Assembly (NCBI GenBank): GCA_910585055.1
Contig: CAJUBY010000013.1
Coordinates: 1 to 34,841 of the forward strand
From: an uncultured Christensenella sp.
GTDB lineage: Bacteria; Bacillota; Clostridia; Christensenellales; Pumilibacteraceae
Reading direction: 5' to 3'
Length of the DNA stretch: 34,841 nt
Part shown: piece by piece, positions 9,501 through 16,833 of the stretch
Position numbering within the stretch: the first letter of the stretch is position 1
How the letters are laid out: every line of letters begins with the position of its first letter
The notes under the pieces: model-generated
Told to the model about the DNA's origin: nothing
The model's input: only the letters and a program-made list of their open reading frames with translations
The model's database searches: none
Made by a program: the position numbers and the translations under genes

Positions 9501-12500
9501 TGCCTTCGGGATCGGTCGCGTTAACTTTTGCGCAAACATCCGGAAAATTCAAAGGCGACTATAAAACGGGATCGCCTTCGATATCGGTACTTTCGGGAGG
9601 CGAATACGTTACGCTCACCGCAACAGATTTCGACACGTTGTGCAGAGCTACGCTCACAGCAAAACCCAATATAATCAACGATATAACAGTTACGGTCGGC
9701 GTGTCCGTCGAAGTTTTGAACGGCGTATACGGCGGCATTTACAATATCGAAAAAACGGTCGTTATCAAGGGTGTAAAACTTCCCGATATAGAATGGAAAG
9801 CTTCGGCTGCCGATACGGTTTCGGTGGGCGGCGAAGGCAATTCTTATACGTCGGGAGATTATACTTTTGCAAATCCCGAAGGTTACGATTATAGCGGAAA
9901 AGTAACGTACTCCGTTTCCGCCGATTCGGTATCGCTCGTAAAAGGCACGGATTACACTTTCGAAAATAATAAGCTTGTTGTGCTGAGTACAAGCGATAAG
10001 GCAAAAGCCGGCGGTAAAATAACATTGACCGTTACGGCAAAAGTTACTTCGGGCGCTCACAGCGGCGAAAGCGTTTCCGATACGCTTACCGTAACGGTAC
10101 TGCCCGAGTTGAATATGCCGGAGCAGGCTTTAAGCATACCCAATGCAAAAGGAACGGTAGACTTTAATTCCGCCGAATTTGTAGGCGGCGCGACCCGTGT
10201 GATTTCGCCGTATTATAACACCGGCAGTGAGTTCGTAAATGCCGATGATAAATACAGTGTAGTATCGCTTGAAATAACAGGCAGCTACGACAGCGCGGCG
10301 TTTGGTACGGACGGCGGAAAACTTATTATCAAGAAAAATATAGAAAGCCCCGTTACTCTCGATCTTTATGTCGGAGTGCTGATTTCCGACGGCGCGTATG
10401 CAGGATACAGGCTTTACGGCACGCTGCGCGTTACAGTGGAAGTTCCTCAGTCGGCGGCGCCGTTAAACGTTACATGGAACGGTACTGCATATAATACTGT
10501 TGCAGTAGTTAAACCCGACGGTGTGGACGGAGTCGTGTCGAGTATAGATGTCGGACTTATAGGAAGCAACGCCGACGAGTACGCAACACACATAACGGTG
10601 CAGAATAACGGTTCAGCAGCGCCTACCGTTGCGGTTGATCGGTTGTTCAACTATTACATCAACGGTACCGATGAAACCGGTACGGTCAAGATCGTGGAGC
10701 TCGGATATACCGTTACGCTCGATAACGGCAGATCGTATTACTGCAAGCTCAATCTTAATGTTGATTCGGTTCAGATCATGCTGTCGTCGAAGATAGGCGA
10801 AACCGTTGTCGCAAACGGCGGAACATATGCGGTCGGCGCAGGGGAAGCGTTCTTGTGGGAAGTGTCCGACAGTCAGGGCTTTGCCGTCGCTGTTGACAGC
10901 GTTAGCGCTACGGAAAACGGTGTTGCAAGTTCGAGCTTGCAGTTTACTAAGGGCGAGCGTACCGTCACGTTTACGGCGGAAAATATCACGTCGCAAAAAA
11001 CTGTTAACGTCGAAATAGCTCTTTCGGTCGAAAGCAAATCGGTGACTTTCGGATTTACCGTGGACATAACACCTGTTCAGTCCGGTGCCGCTTACACAAT
11101 AACGAACACTGCCGATAGTTTGATTTTCGCCAAAAACGAAAACAGCATAGGACAGACCGGCGGCAGATATTCGGTCCAATCGTCTTGGCAGTACAATGAT
11201 TCGGTCGGATCGTCATATAAATACGGGTATTCCATTACATTGACTTTGACTAACGGAAGATTTTCGGATTATTTCGAACAGCTTATTTGTAATGGCGAAA
11301 CGATCAATCTGAATAACAGCAGTTATACGCTCTCGCTCGGACGCGATAACAGTTTGGATATTACCGACGGATTTAACATCGATATGAGATTTAAGACCGA
11401 CGTCGCTATGTCTGCCGTCAATACTCTGCGTGTGGACTTTGTCGCATACAATTATTATAATATTCGTTGGGGCAGATCTCAAACCGTAACGGAAAATTAC
11501 CGTTTCCGTGTAGTTGACGATATAGTCGTAACACTGGATAACAATGCCGGCGGAGATCAAGTTACCGGCGGAGTCGGGTCTGTGACAGTACCGTACAAGG
11601 GCAGTTACAGCGGTCTTCCCGAAGTATCGCGTCCCGGCTACGAATTCAAAGGTTGGTGGACGGAACGTAGCGGCGGCACTAAAATGGAAAACGGCGCCGC
11701 CATGACCGGTAACGCCGCCCATACGCTGTATGCGCACTGGGAGGCAGCTGTCTATACCTTAAAATACAATCTTAATCAAAGTAGTTCAAGCTCCGATCTT
11801 ACTTCGCCGACTAAGCAAGTTACTTACGGCGGCAAGTACGGAGCGCTGTATGTTCCCGAAGCGCGTCCCGGATATACTTTTGTCGGCTGGTACGATGCGA
11901 GAGAAAACGGAAACGTGATCACCGAAAATACCGTGGTATCCGTCACTGCCGATACGGTGTTGTACGCACATTGGACGGAAAACACTTATACCGTTACGTT
12001 CTACCGTAACCATAACGCCGCCGATACCGAAAGCCTTGGCAGTATGCTCGTGCGGTATAACGGAACGTACGGGCTGTTGCCTACACCCGAAGCGCGGAAC
12101 GACGGCTATAGGTTTATCGGTTGGTACACGTCGCGCGAAGGCGGAGACGGCATCGTAAAGGGCGGAGTTGTAGATATTACCGCAGATACGGCGCTTTATG
12201 CGCACTGGGAAAAGATCGAATACAATATAGTTCTCGAGTTGAACGGCGGAAGTTGGGTAAGTACGGCGGCAGTATGTTCGGCTAAAGTCGGCGAAAATTA
12301 CGTCGGTTTGCCGGCAAGCTCCGCAGTGCGCTGCGACGGCTATACTTTTGCCGGTTGGTTCACGAGCCTTAACGGAAATACGGAGATAACTTCGACAAGT
12401 ACGTTTGCTTTAAGCAACGGTACCACGCTTTACGCGCGGTGGGAAGCCGTTACGTTTACTGTCACGCTCGATCCCAACGGCGGCTCGATAGGTAATTCCA

Positions 12501-13147
12501 CGGAGAATTTCGTCACCGAAAATATAGCGTATAACGGGTCGTTCAATATGCACACCGTGCTTATCCCGACTCGCGACGGATATGTGTTCGACGGTTGGTA
12601 TAACGGCGGTACGCGTGTAGATTCGGCTTTGACGGACATAACCGAAAATATCACGCTTACGGCTCACTGGAAAGAAATATATACCGTAACTTTCGAGTAC
12701 GGCGACGGCGTTACCGAAAATACCACAGCTACGTTTGTGCAAGGCGAAACGTACGGCGATAAATTGCCTGCGCCTACGCGTATCGGTTACGATTTCGGCG
12801 GTTGGCAGGATAGCGAAGGAATGACGGTGACTTCAGTCGATCAAGTGAGCGGCAGCGTTACGTTGACCGCGAAATGGGATAGAATAACATACACCGTAAG
12901 ATTCAACGGCGGACCGACGGCTGTCGCAGACAAAACATACAACTTCGGCGATGCTTACGGCGAAGCCGTAAATGTTAGCGGTACGTCCGAGAGCGACGGC
13001 AGAACGTTAAAGGGCTGGTCGACCGTAGCGGACGACGAGAGCAAAATAGTTACTTCCGCGACGATTGTGGCTCCGGAAGGCGACGGCAGAGTAATAAATC
13101 TGTACGCAATATACGAACCCGATCCGAGCGAAGATATCGGCGGCTGA
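3503..13147 (+). CDS. Giant membrane-anchored surface protein with Ig-like modules and C-terminal InlB (Flg_new) repeats
   Basis: A 3,214-residue protein, by far the largest gene here. Residues 1-19 are cytosolic and end in a KTKKK stop. Residues 20-43 form one hydrophobic helix with no evident cleavage site, so it probably stays as an N-terminal anchor with the rest outside. Residues 45 to about 2670 are beta-rich, Thr/Val/Gly/Asn-rich sequence with recurrent patterns such as TVTVSVE and GxYTFTxxVxV, resembling tandem bacterial Ig-like or cadherin-like modules. The last 540 residues hold seven InlB B-type repeats of about 70-80 residues, each with a GYxFxGWY core and a LYAHWE close; the seventh is degenerate. 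No LPXTG signal, SLH domain or other C-terminal anchor is visible. Function is probably adhesion or a surface stalk, by family analogy. It is expressed from its own strong promoter and divergent from a MarR regulator. Confidence 0.85.
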   Translation: MPISDEVIELAPVSKTKKKLIIIFIAMGLCIALAATFLVLYLLKPSVTEDSTVVKGVNVTASELFTTVENGEEVRYASVGNEYIIYATISVEKGASPNIMWDWTPHEALQIVESTEVGAAEGENAYIKFIPRAGFSGTEVTVKARSQSNVNKSESVKFKIIKQGAEDISVTEYGVQETSGVKVLGTFDGDTHDKTLKISGIPYYTAVNSTNNKRYVIRFKQLGKYNETTQEYLDITTLDKADSVKVEVSGETGVLHTDATNGVKFGKQSDGIYAVSFAAAKAGKAVITLTANVNNDDAPNIKKTIEIEVKTNTDLGYSDNIYFFNKAVVDADFIKDCLTSGNNTSVDKKKIEEKLKADPTLKIVSVSDVGGFLTLPFTRSKSYNDIYKHILVNPVNIQYNAGTNSIKENWYSSFKVSSDGKHLRATTAGGVTKLEPLSLAYTPADANERLPEGAADCYLTVTDVKPGSAGTEIKVPVRIVAPNSGAQSSVGSTKETDGAISVPAVPGGTYEFTVVYDITALGTEKVETLLPYKYINNKFRLEYDTAELEITAKGGKKILEPNKDLEIEEFVFDAGTGNTEKKYNATATFTVKVKNVSEGPYSFKFVKTGVSVSGMPQSGTDIDDIDRSWQKTVTFNVTQKAASAGFVTAEAGRRYITSGGTEAGDFVLGTAQESKHAYAYVQNKGKGVQLELSKADGVKNLIAVYSASDQVLTEYNVSVSSTVLRSDYVTLSGGILSFAGKKEKPPVTDCATVTATVLDGNDKVDELVLHVRVIDAVIGFEPIADQKQVLYSGSDAAASVMVINENLVKVIRAFNTEPTLYYSAYSGIDIYYGYSIDPNCKLERVNTETGYTYKHEGTVLYAYNKNSKQLSAQTDIYAYSLAKSIDFSHICLEFVIGGSDEFIGKHDGEVFTDNATAKCTFTRKADGVALFTDPQYLNEIDPDNEVFEYSVNQGKPVDLYASATVTIAGQADPVIVKTTRGIIAVEQAYIAFNTVNGSDFKDLTGTPCDITNGYGDLHFTAPSVSAAADGGIKPYNNVFTVKVIGNAAVEKQLYLTVRNVARGIQNIELFDATGNTLSDALVFGGFINASTQYSHTVRVKLTYKPAQENYSYFESAIVECPSYLTLELVTGITFDENTGKYTITPDASKIKDENVVAEYTCKFTLKEHCGGHDGGEDDKITVMQEHNVTGRVSVTENVRVNTGLGSIEITGDGISKITVDPNHNGDLDYLFRLNDLNDIRSLKLNLNYIALADLKYDIAFDYKHADKFTVTYPSAVSGLTVEGGAKNASEPPSITIKIKDGDVRTMSGVKLTFVFTDTFNGTSENNTFTLNVTISVEMDVYALGFGDEGNSYAVTTTGEATGSQAKDVALVYNNNNALVQPKDDVKSTVDVFIVKDGSRYAGNDVRIGVDGKLYVDNGVLNGSGFAVRAEYKVGGTVKAYAERSVEITTSALGIRLDSDADVVNGKIKTTVTSKNNTLGLAAEVYNKGTDGRIDAETRNIVYKLYNNADCADEHEITTGSSVDEFGTVTFVPSAPKGTVWYKAGYGDESIVIEIEYTAAAESAVLDGIDGFTLDGEIITLYFIDKNNYTYIDLADYIKAVSSFSGVTLTADSKTVTLISQTNAVTVNGTVITPNAVTAESGVQITVTAGYLGTSASKTYTVSVKAIDALKLNTSEYKGTIDIVKNDSVTVSPLITQVDGFDGTYTLTADAYADRFVVSGDGNDKVISLNGRTNEHIGGYYFTAKVVYTGKNDSSAQIRGELQSSLRYTLTVVCRYDELDFDFTHNGTELDTYVDGDNDTKHILGNDTSGYALVVKNNVDGAVYKFTASANSVISIDADNSVSVVANRSGSFDITLKATVYGKEFTQTKKYYFAYGTDPSVSVYGSSDGGNSFGNVIADKSVIDVGYTVNRYILKYVIGNVDTATVEVSDISLNVVGGTKGDVIKDGSSYYVLITADRPGMLHIGGTVTLGNRTVYLSQVSYTLEAFAPEFEIGADISEILPSGSVALTFAQTSGKFKGDYKTGSPSISVLSGGEYVTLTATDFDTLCRATLTAKPNIINDITVTVGVSVEVLNGVYGGIYNIEKTVVIKGVKLPDIEWKASAADTVSVGGEGNSYTSGDYTFANPEGYDYSGKVTYSVSADSVSLVKGTDYTFENNKLVVLSTSDKAKAGGKITLTVTAKVTSGAHSGESVSDTLTVTVLPELNMPEQALSIPNAKGTVDFNSAEFVGGATRVISPYYNTGSEFVNADDKYSVVSLEITGSYDSAAFGTDGGKLIIKKNIESPVTLDLYVGVLISDGAYAGYRLYGTLRVTVEVPQSAAPLNVTWNGTAYNTVAVVKPDGVDGVVSSIDVGLIGSNADEYATHITVQNNGSAAPTVAVDRLFNYYINGTDETGTVKIVELGYTVTLDNGRSYYCKLNLNVDSVQIMLSSKIGETVVANGGTYAVGAGEAFLWEVSDSQGFAVAVDSVSATENGVASSSLQFTKGERTVTFTAENITSQKTVNVEIALSVESKSVTFGFTVDITPVQSGAAYTITNTADSLIFAKNENSIGQTGGRYSVQSSWQYNDSVGSSYKYGYSITLTLTNGRFSDYFEQLICNGETINLNNSSYTLSLGRDNSLDITDGFNIDMRFKTDVAMSAVNTLRVDFVAYNYYNIRWGRSQTVTENYRFRVVDDIVVTLDNNAGGDQVTGGVGSVTVPYKGSYSGLPEVSRPGYEFKGWWTERSGGTKMENGAAMTGNAAHTLYAHWEAAVYTLKYNLNQSSSSSDLTSPTKQVTYGGKYGALYVPEARPGYTFVGWYDARENGNVITENTVVSVTADTVLYAHWTENTYTVTFYRNHNAADTESLGSMLVRYNGTYGLLPTPEARNDGYRFIGWYTSREGGDGIVKGGVVDITADTALYAHWEKIEYNIVLELNGGSWVSTAAVCSAKVGENYVGLPASSAVRCDGYTFAGWFTSLNGNTEITSTSTFALSNGTTLYARWEAVTFTVTLDPNGGSIGNSTENFVTENIAYNGSFNMHTVLIPTRDGYVFDGWYNGGTRVDSALTDITENITLTAHWKEIYTVTFEYGDGVTENTTATFVQGETYGDKLPAPTRIGYDFGGWQDSEGMTVTSVDQVSGSVTLTAKWDRITYTVRFNGGPTAVADKTYNFGDAYGEAVNVSGTSESDGRTLKGWSTVADDESKIVTSATIVAPEGDGRVINLYAIYEPDPSEDIGG
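11523..13144 (+). repeat. Seven tandem InlB/Flg_new protein repeats
   Basis: Repeats begin near 11523, 11749, 11980, 12214, 12448, 12676 and 12883. Repeats 1-5 have the full pattern of a TVTLxxNGG-like first strand, an Asn/Tyr-Gly turn, GYxFxGWY, and a closing LYAHWE or variant. Repeat 6 has GYDFGGWQ, and repeat 7 has lost the aromatic core (LKGWST and LYAIYE). DNA identity between the repeats is low, so they are old duplications rather than a recent expansion. Confidence 0.85.
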
Positions 13148-13185
13148 AAAAAATAACTTGACCTACTTTAATAAGGAAAATCGAA

Positions 13186-13728
13186 ATGGATAAAATTTAT
13201 ACCGTTGATATTTGCGGCAGGATCGAGGATCTGCCCGTGTTACCGTTGCCTTCCGGTATCAATATAGCATTTTTCAATCTTCACGGAAATGTGGAGCTTA
13301 CGGAGCATTGTGCAAAGCATATTGCGGAACGCATCAAAAAATATTCGCCGGACGTGTTGATAACTGCTGAAAGCAAGGGATTGCAGTTAACGCATTGCGT
13401 AGCGCGCGACATGGGGCATAAGCTTTACGCGGTTGCACGGAAAAACAAAAAACTGTATATGCAGGACGGTATAGAAGTAGAAGCCAAAACAATAACTACC
13501 GGCGAAGTGCAGAAACTGTATCTTTCCGCTCACGACGTCGAACTTATAAAAGGCAAGCGCGTTGCGATAATCGACGATGTTATAAGTACGGGGGCCGCCA
13601 ACGCAGCTCTCGAAAGAATGGTCGAGATCGCCGGCGGAAACACGGTTTGCAGAGCGTTTGTGCTTGCGGAAGGCAGCGCCAAAGACCGTAAAGACGTGGA
13701 ATATCTGGCGTCTATACCGCTATTGTGA
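13186..13728 (+). CDS. Adenine-phosphoribosyltransferase-like enzyme (type I PRTase)
   Basis: A 180-residue type I phosphoribosyltransferase. The PRPP-binding loop is clear (VAIIDDVISTGAA, about residues 126-138), and the fold follows the Apt/Xpt order with an N-terminal hood and a central sheet (DVLITAESKGLQL). These enzymes join a purine base to PRPP in salvage. The N-terminal half is not a close match to housekeeping Apt, so the base used (adenine, xanthine or other) is uncertain. AAGGAAAA at about 13172-13179 serves as ribosome binding site. It begins 38 bp after the giant gene with no terminator between, so it may be co-transcribed, although no functional link is obvious. It ends at a bidirectional terminator. 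Confidence 0.8.
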   Translation: MDKIYTVDICGRIEDLPVLPLPSGINIAFFNLHGNVELTEHCAKHIAERIKKYSPDVLITAESKGLQLTHCVARDMGHKLYAVARKNKKLYMQDGIEVEAKTITTGEVQKLYLSAHDVELIKGKRVAIIDDVISTGAANAALERMVEIAGGNTVCRAFVLAEGSAKDRKDVEYLASIPLL

Positions 13729-13842
13729 CAGTTATGCAAAATATACGGTTATAGACAATCGATTGCCGTTTAAATTGTAGATCGATTTTATCAAACGATA
13801 TAACGGCATTCGGCATTATACGGAATTAATTATTTAAAATAA

Positions 13843-13885
13843 GATCCCGTTTCGCGTGCATTGCGTAACGGGATCGTTGTTTATT
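13843..13885. terminator. Bidirectional terminator between converging genes
   Basis: A 9-bp stem (GATCCCGTT at 13843-13851, AACGGGATC at 13867-13875) has T-rich flanks on both strands. It serves the plus-strand phosphoribosyltransferase and the minus-strand coat gene. Confidence 0.75.
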
Positions 13886-13902
13886 AGTTGTTTTTAAGAT
13901 CA

Positions 13903-14631
13903 TTAGCCAATCTTGCAGTTTTCGCAGAGCGGAACGAACTGCTGTTTAGCTTCGGTTATTTTCTGTTCGGTCGCCTGTTCGGTTTGATACATACCGCGTT
14001 CCTGCATAAAAGTGAACGCTTTATATTGATCGGCTGCGGCTTCGTCGAAGTTTTCGCGTATTATATTGCGGAACGGTTCTTCGGCGGCTTCGCACAATGC
14101 GGTCGAGTACAGTTTAACGATCTGTTTTTCCGATCCGAGAACGTCGGATATTATCTCGTAATCGTCGAGCTTGCAATGTTCCTGCGCGGGCGTGCAGTCG
14201 GTTGTATACCATTCGTCGACCGTAGCGGCGGTCTCGTCGCTCGGATCGTTATTTACCGCGTACTCGTATGCGAGGCTGTCGGTGTCGTCGGCGCTTTCGA
14301 TATCGTAGTTATCGGTAAATTCGTCGGCGGTCTCGGTATCGTAATTTTCACCGTCGCTGTTGTTCGACGAATTGTCCTGTGTCTGACCGTTGTAAGCTTC
14401 GGAAAAATCGTTGTAGCCGTTATCGGTCGTTGCGGCTTGCTCGTTGTATCCGAGTTCGTTTGCCGATTCGGTGTTGTAGTTTTCGTATTCTTCGGGCATA
14501 TCGACGAAATCGTCGGTATTGCGAGCGCCCGTTTCCACTATAAAATCGGAAGCGAATTCTTCGGGCGTGTTGTATTCGCAGTCGTTGTTAGCACCGTTGG
14601 GCGTGTAATCGTATTTATTGTCGTAATCCAT
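13903..14631 (-). CDS. CotF-family spore coat protein with long acidic N-terminal extension
   Basis: A 242-residue protein in two parts. Residues 1-150 are low complexity and very acidic, dominated by Asp, Glu, Asn, Tyr, Thr and Ser (units such as DNYDIESADD), and are probably disordered. Residues 156-231 form a helical CotF-type domain: SDVLGSEKQIVKLYSTAL, then the paired helix ending in MQERGMYQTE, a signature of spore coat protein F and its relatives. CotF proteins are parts of the endospore coat. The acidic extension is unusual because most family members are little more than the helical domain. An AAGGAG lies 8 nt before the ATG. It sits 12 bp after the 60-residue gene and surely shares its transcript. 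Confidence 0.75.
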   Translation of the reverse strand: MDYDNKYDYTPNGANNDCEYNTPEEFASDFIVETGARNTDDFVDMPEEYENYNTESANELGYNEQAATTDNGYNDFSEAYNGQTQDNSSNNSDGENYDTETADEFTDNYDIESADDTDSLAYEYAVNNDPSDETAATVDEWYTTDCTPAQEHCKLDDYEIISDVLGSEKQIVKLYSTALCEAAEEPFRNIIRENFDEAAADQYKAFTFMQERGMYQTEQATEQKITEAKQQFVPLCENCKIG

Positions 14632-14643
14632 AGCTCTTGCTCC

Positions 14644-14826
14644 TTAATTTTTATCGAGATAGTTTACCAGCGTCTCGTACCGCTGTTTGTGACCGTTTGC
14701 AAGATTGCCGAGCGCACAGCGAAGATCCTCGTTGTCCGTTTCGGAAACGTAATTGCAGCATTTTTTGTAGGCGAGTTTTTCGCTTCTGCAAAGCTCGCTC
14801 AATTCGGTAAGGCTTTTGGTTGTCAT
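14644..14826 (-). CDS. Small helical protein paired with the CotF-like gene
   Basis: A 60-residue, all-helical, charged protein with four Cys (CRSEK, KKCCNY, RCAL). Its heptad-like pattern reads as a two-helix ferritin-like hairpin similar in character to the CotF domain. It has no signal peptide or membrane segment. It is preceded by an excellent AAGGAGA site and followed 12 bp later by the CotF-like gene, so a spore-coat role is likely by context. I do not recognise a named family. Confidence 0.7.
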   Translation of the reverse strand: MTTKSLTELSELCRSEKLAYKKCCNYVSETDNEDLRCALGNLANGHKQRYETLVNYLDKN

Positions 14827-14853
14827 GGAAATCTCCTTAAAAGTTGTTGAATT

Positions 14854-14884
14854 TAATATGCGCGGCTTGATTTATTTTTATTCG
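14854..14884 (-). promoter_or_regulatory. Possible forespore-type (SigG/SigF-like) promoter of the coat pair
   Basis: On the minus strand CGAATA (14879-14884) and CATATTA (14854-14860) are 18 bp apart. This resembles forespore sigma-factor promoters (TGAATA-like -35, CATnnTA-like -10) better than SigA. Overlapping short motifs are easy to find in AT-rich DNA, so this is tentative. Confidence 0.35.
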
Positions 14885-14895
14885 CGGTGTATACT
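14867..14895 (+). promoter_or_regulatory. SigA promoter of recX, start point at or near the ATG
   Basis: -35 TTGATT (14867-14872), 17-bp spacer, -10 TATACT (14890-14895). Only 8 nt separate the -10 box from the ATG at 14904, so the mRNA would be leaderless or nearly so. Confidence 0.6.
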
Positions 14896-14903
14896 ATAAA
14901 TAT

Positions 14904-15536
14904 ATGGGAAAGATAACGGATATACAAAAGCAAAAACATAACAGGTCCCGTGTCAGTGTGTTTATCGACGGTGAGTTTGTCTGCGGTCTGGACGAAGTCG
15001 CGGCTTTGACGGCGCGTTTGAAAATAGGCGACGAAATAACGGCGGACGAACTTAAGAAGGCAGTGCGTGCTAGCGAATTGAACTCCGCATTCGAAAGTGC
15101 TGTAGGGTATATTTCGTATTCGCCGCGCTCTCAAAAGGAAACGGAGCGGTATTTGCGCGGTAAAAACTACGACCCCACGGTAATTTCGGAAACGGTCGAT
15201 AAACTGGTTTTATACAGGTACATAGACGACAAAACTTATGCGCAGACATATATAAAGTCCAAATCGAAAAAATACGGAGGTTTTCGCCTGACTGCCGATC
15301 TTCGTAAAAAGGGCGTTTCTCCGGAGATCATCACGGAACTTTTGGACGAAAGCGGCGACGACGGTATATACGAAGTTGCACGGAAATACGCAGGGTCACA
15401 CAAACCTACGGATAAGCAGAAGTTAAAGCGTTTTTTGGCAGGCCGCGGATTTTCTTGGGACGGCATATCGCTTGCCGTTGCACGTTTGTCGGATGAAGGC
15501 GCGTTCGACGGCGACGGCGACGATTTTTTCGAATGA
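14904..15536 (+). CDS. recX: RecX-family regulatory protein
   Basis: RecX binds RecA filaments and limits recombinase activity. The 210-residue protein opens with the N-terminal strand typical of Bacillota RecX (KQKHNRSRVSVFIDGEF) and then shows three tandem three-helix modules. The first contains the signature SPRSQKETERYLRGK, the second YIDDKTYAQTYIKSKS with GGFRLTADLRKKGVS, and the third KLKRFLAGRGFSWDGI. The acidic C-terminus (DGDGDDFFE) is common. No Shine-Dalgarno sequence precedes the ATG, yet the start fits the family exactly. No LexA-type box is seen upstream. recA is not in the window. Confidence 0.9.
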   Translation: MGKITDIQKQKHNRSRVSVFIDGEFVCGLDEVAALTARLKIGDEITADELKKAVRASELNSAFESAVGYISYSPRSQKETERYLRGKNYDPTVISETVDKLVLYRYIDDKTYAQTYIKSKSKKYGGFRLTADLRKKGVSPEIITELLDESGDDGIYEVARKYAGSHKPTDKQKLKRFLAGRGFSWDGISLAVARLSDEGAFDGDGDDFFE

Positions 15537-15564
15537 TAGCCTATAAAAAAAGGAGCAAAGTATC

Positions 15565-16473
15565 ATGGACGGATTTTTATTGCCGAACGGTATCAGAATA
15601 GGACATGCGGACGACGATCATACGGGTGTGACGTGTATATTGGCTGACGGCGCCGTGGGAGGTGTTTCCGTCCGCGGCGGTGCGCCCGGCACGCGCGAAA
15701 CGGACATGCTTCGTCCCGAAAAATCACAGGGGCATGTAGACGCAGTGGTTTTATCGGGCGGTTCCGCTTACGGCCTTGAAGCCGCGTGCGGAGTTACGGA
15801 ATTTCTGCGTGAACGCAGAGTGGGCTTTACAGTCGGCGACAAAGTGGTGCCGCTCGTGGCGCAGGCTATACTGTTCGACCTCAATACACCCGGGGAATAT
15901 CACTATCCGGATAAAAAAATGGGATATGCAGCAGCTGCAAACGCCGCGGATACGAAAATAAAATTCGGTAGAGTCGGCGCCGGCAAGGGCGCGACGGTCG
16001 GTAAGATATTGGGTCCGCAGGCGGCGTGTAGTGGCGGTATCGGCGGCGCGACCGTTTTCTTCGGCGACGTGTTTGTTTCCGCCGTAGTGGCTGTAAATGC
16101 GTTAGGAGACGTAGTAGACCGCAAAAACGGTAAAATCCTTGCGGGCGCGCGTACGCCGAACGGGGATTTTTTGAATACCGTCGATAGTATTACAAGCGGC
16201 GTACTTTTTAATATGTTAAAAATTCAGCCCGGTACAAATACGACAATCGGCTGCGTGATGACTAATGCCGCGCTCGACAAAACGCAGACCAACAAACTTG
16301 CGGCGGCTGCGCATGACGGACTTGCTTTGTCTATACGACCGGTCCATACCGATGCCGACGGCGATACGATATTCGCGCTGTCAAAAGGCTGCAAAACGTC
16401 GGATCTCAATATTCTGATGACCCTTGCCGTAGAAGCCGTTGCGCAGGCTGTCGAGAATTCTGTAAAACAATGA
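15565..16473 (+). CDS. P1-family (DmpA-like) N-terminal-nucleophile peptidase
   Basis: A 302-residue member of the P1/S58 family (DmpA, beta-peptidyl aminopeptidases, NylC-type hydrolases). These precursors cut themselves and expose an N-terminal Ser or Thr nucleophile. Family features visible are HADDDHTGVTCILAD near the start, the Gly-rich VRGGAPGTRETD, SGGSAYGLEAA, GAGKGATVGK and NTTIGCVMTNA. The predicted cleavage is between Asn225 and Thr226, making Thr226 the nucleophile as in NylC. There is no signal peptide, so the enzyme is cytosolic. The natural substrate is unknown; short peptides with a free N-terminus are usual. AAAGGAG precedes the start. It overlaps acpS by 4 nt (ATGA), implying translational coupling. 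Confidence 0.88.
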   Translation: MDGFLLPNGIRIGHADDDHTGVTCILADGAVGGVSVRGGAPGTRETDMLRPEKSQGHVDAVVLSGGSAYGLEAACGVTEFLRERRVGFTVGDKVVPLVAQAILFDLNTPGEYHYPDKKMGYAAAANAADTKIKFGRVGAGKGATVGKILGPQAACSGGIGGATVFFGDVFVSAVVAVNALGDVVDRKNGKILAGARTPNGDFLNTVDSITSGVLFNMLKIQPGTNTTIGCVMTNAALDKTQTNKLAAAAHDGLALSIRPVHTDADGDTIFALSKGCKTSDLNILMTLAVEAVAQAVENSVKQ

Positions 16474-16829
16474 TAGGCATAGATACCGCCGCCGTGGAGC
16501 GGATAAAAAAAGCGCTGTCGAAACCGGCGTTCAAAGACAGAGTGTTTACCGTTTCGGAACAAAAATATTGCGACGGCAGACCGGATCCGTTTGAGAGTTA
16601 TGCCGGTATATTCTGTGCAAAGGAAGCTGCCGTCAAAGCCGTTAAAAGCGGATTCGGAAGAGGCGTTATGCCTAAAGACATAGAAATAGGACACGACGAA
16701 TACGGAGCGCCGACATTGGCGGCGACGGGTGCGGCAAGCATGCTGTTTAAAAATTACAATGCGGAAGTGTCTATATCGCACGACGGCGGAAATGCGGTCG
16801 CTGTGGTGTTGCTTACGGACAGAGGTTAA
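16470..16829 (+). CDS. acpS: Holo-[acyl-carrier-protein] synthase
   Basis: Transfers the 4'-phosphopantetheine arm of CoA to a Ser of apo-ACP, activating fatty acid synthesis. At 119 residues it is the normal AcpS size. The two signature regions are present: GIDTAAVER at the N-terminus (magnesium-binding Asp) and FCAKEAAVKA (catalytic Lys/Glu), followed by SISHDGGNAVAVV. The start overlaps the stop of the upstream peptidase gene (ATGA). It is followed 4 bp later by nnr, the acpS-nnr order conserved in many Bacillota. Confidence 0.95.
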   Translation: MIGIDTAAVERIKKALSKPAFKDRVFTVSEQKYCDGRPDPFESYAGIFCAKEAAVKAVKSGFGRGVMPKDIEIGHDEYGAPTLAATGAASMLFKNYNAEVSISHDGGNAVAVVLLTDRG

Positions 16830-16833
16830 ACTA

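Noticed and set aside
11523..13144. DNA-level tandem repeat or recombination hotspot
   Set aside because: The repeats are clear in protein but strongly diverged in DNA, so slippage or recombination between them is unlikely.
13888..14850. 320-residue hydrophobic plus-strand frame opposite the coat genes
   Set aside because: It is the complement of the Asp/Glu-rich coat protein, where acidic codons read backwards as Val/Phe/Ile. The minus-strand genes have good ribosome binding sites and a CotF domain.
16729..16833. N-terminal extension of nnr by 35 residues
   Set aside because: It lies inside acpS in another frame and has no family similarity; the ATG at 16834 has a ribosome binding site.
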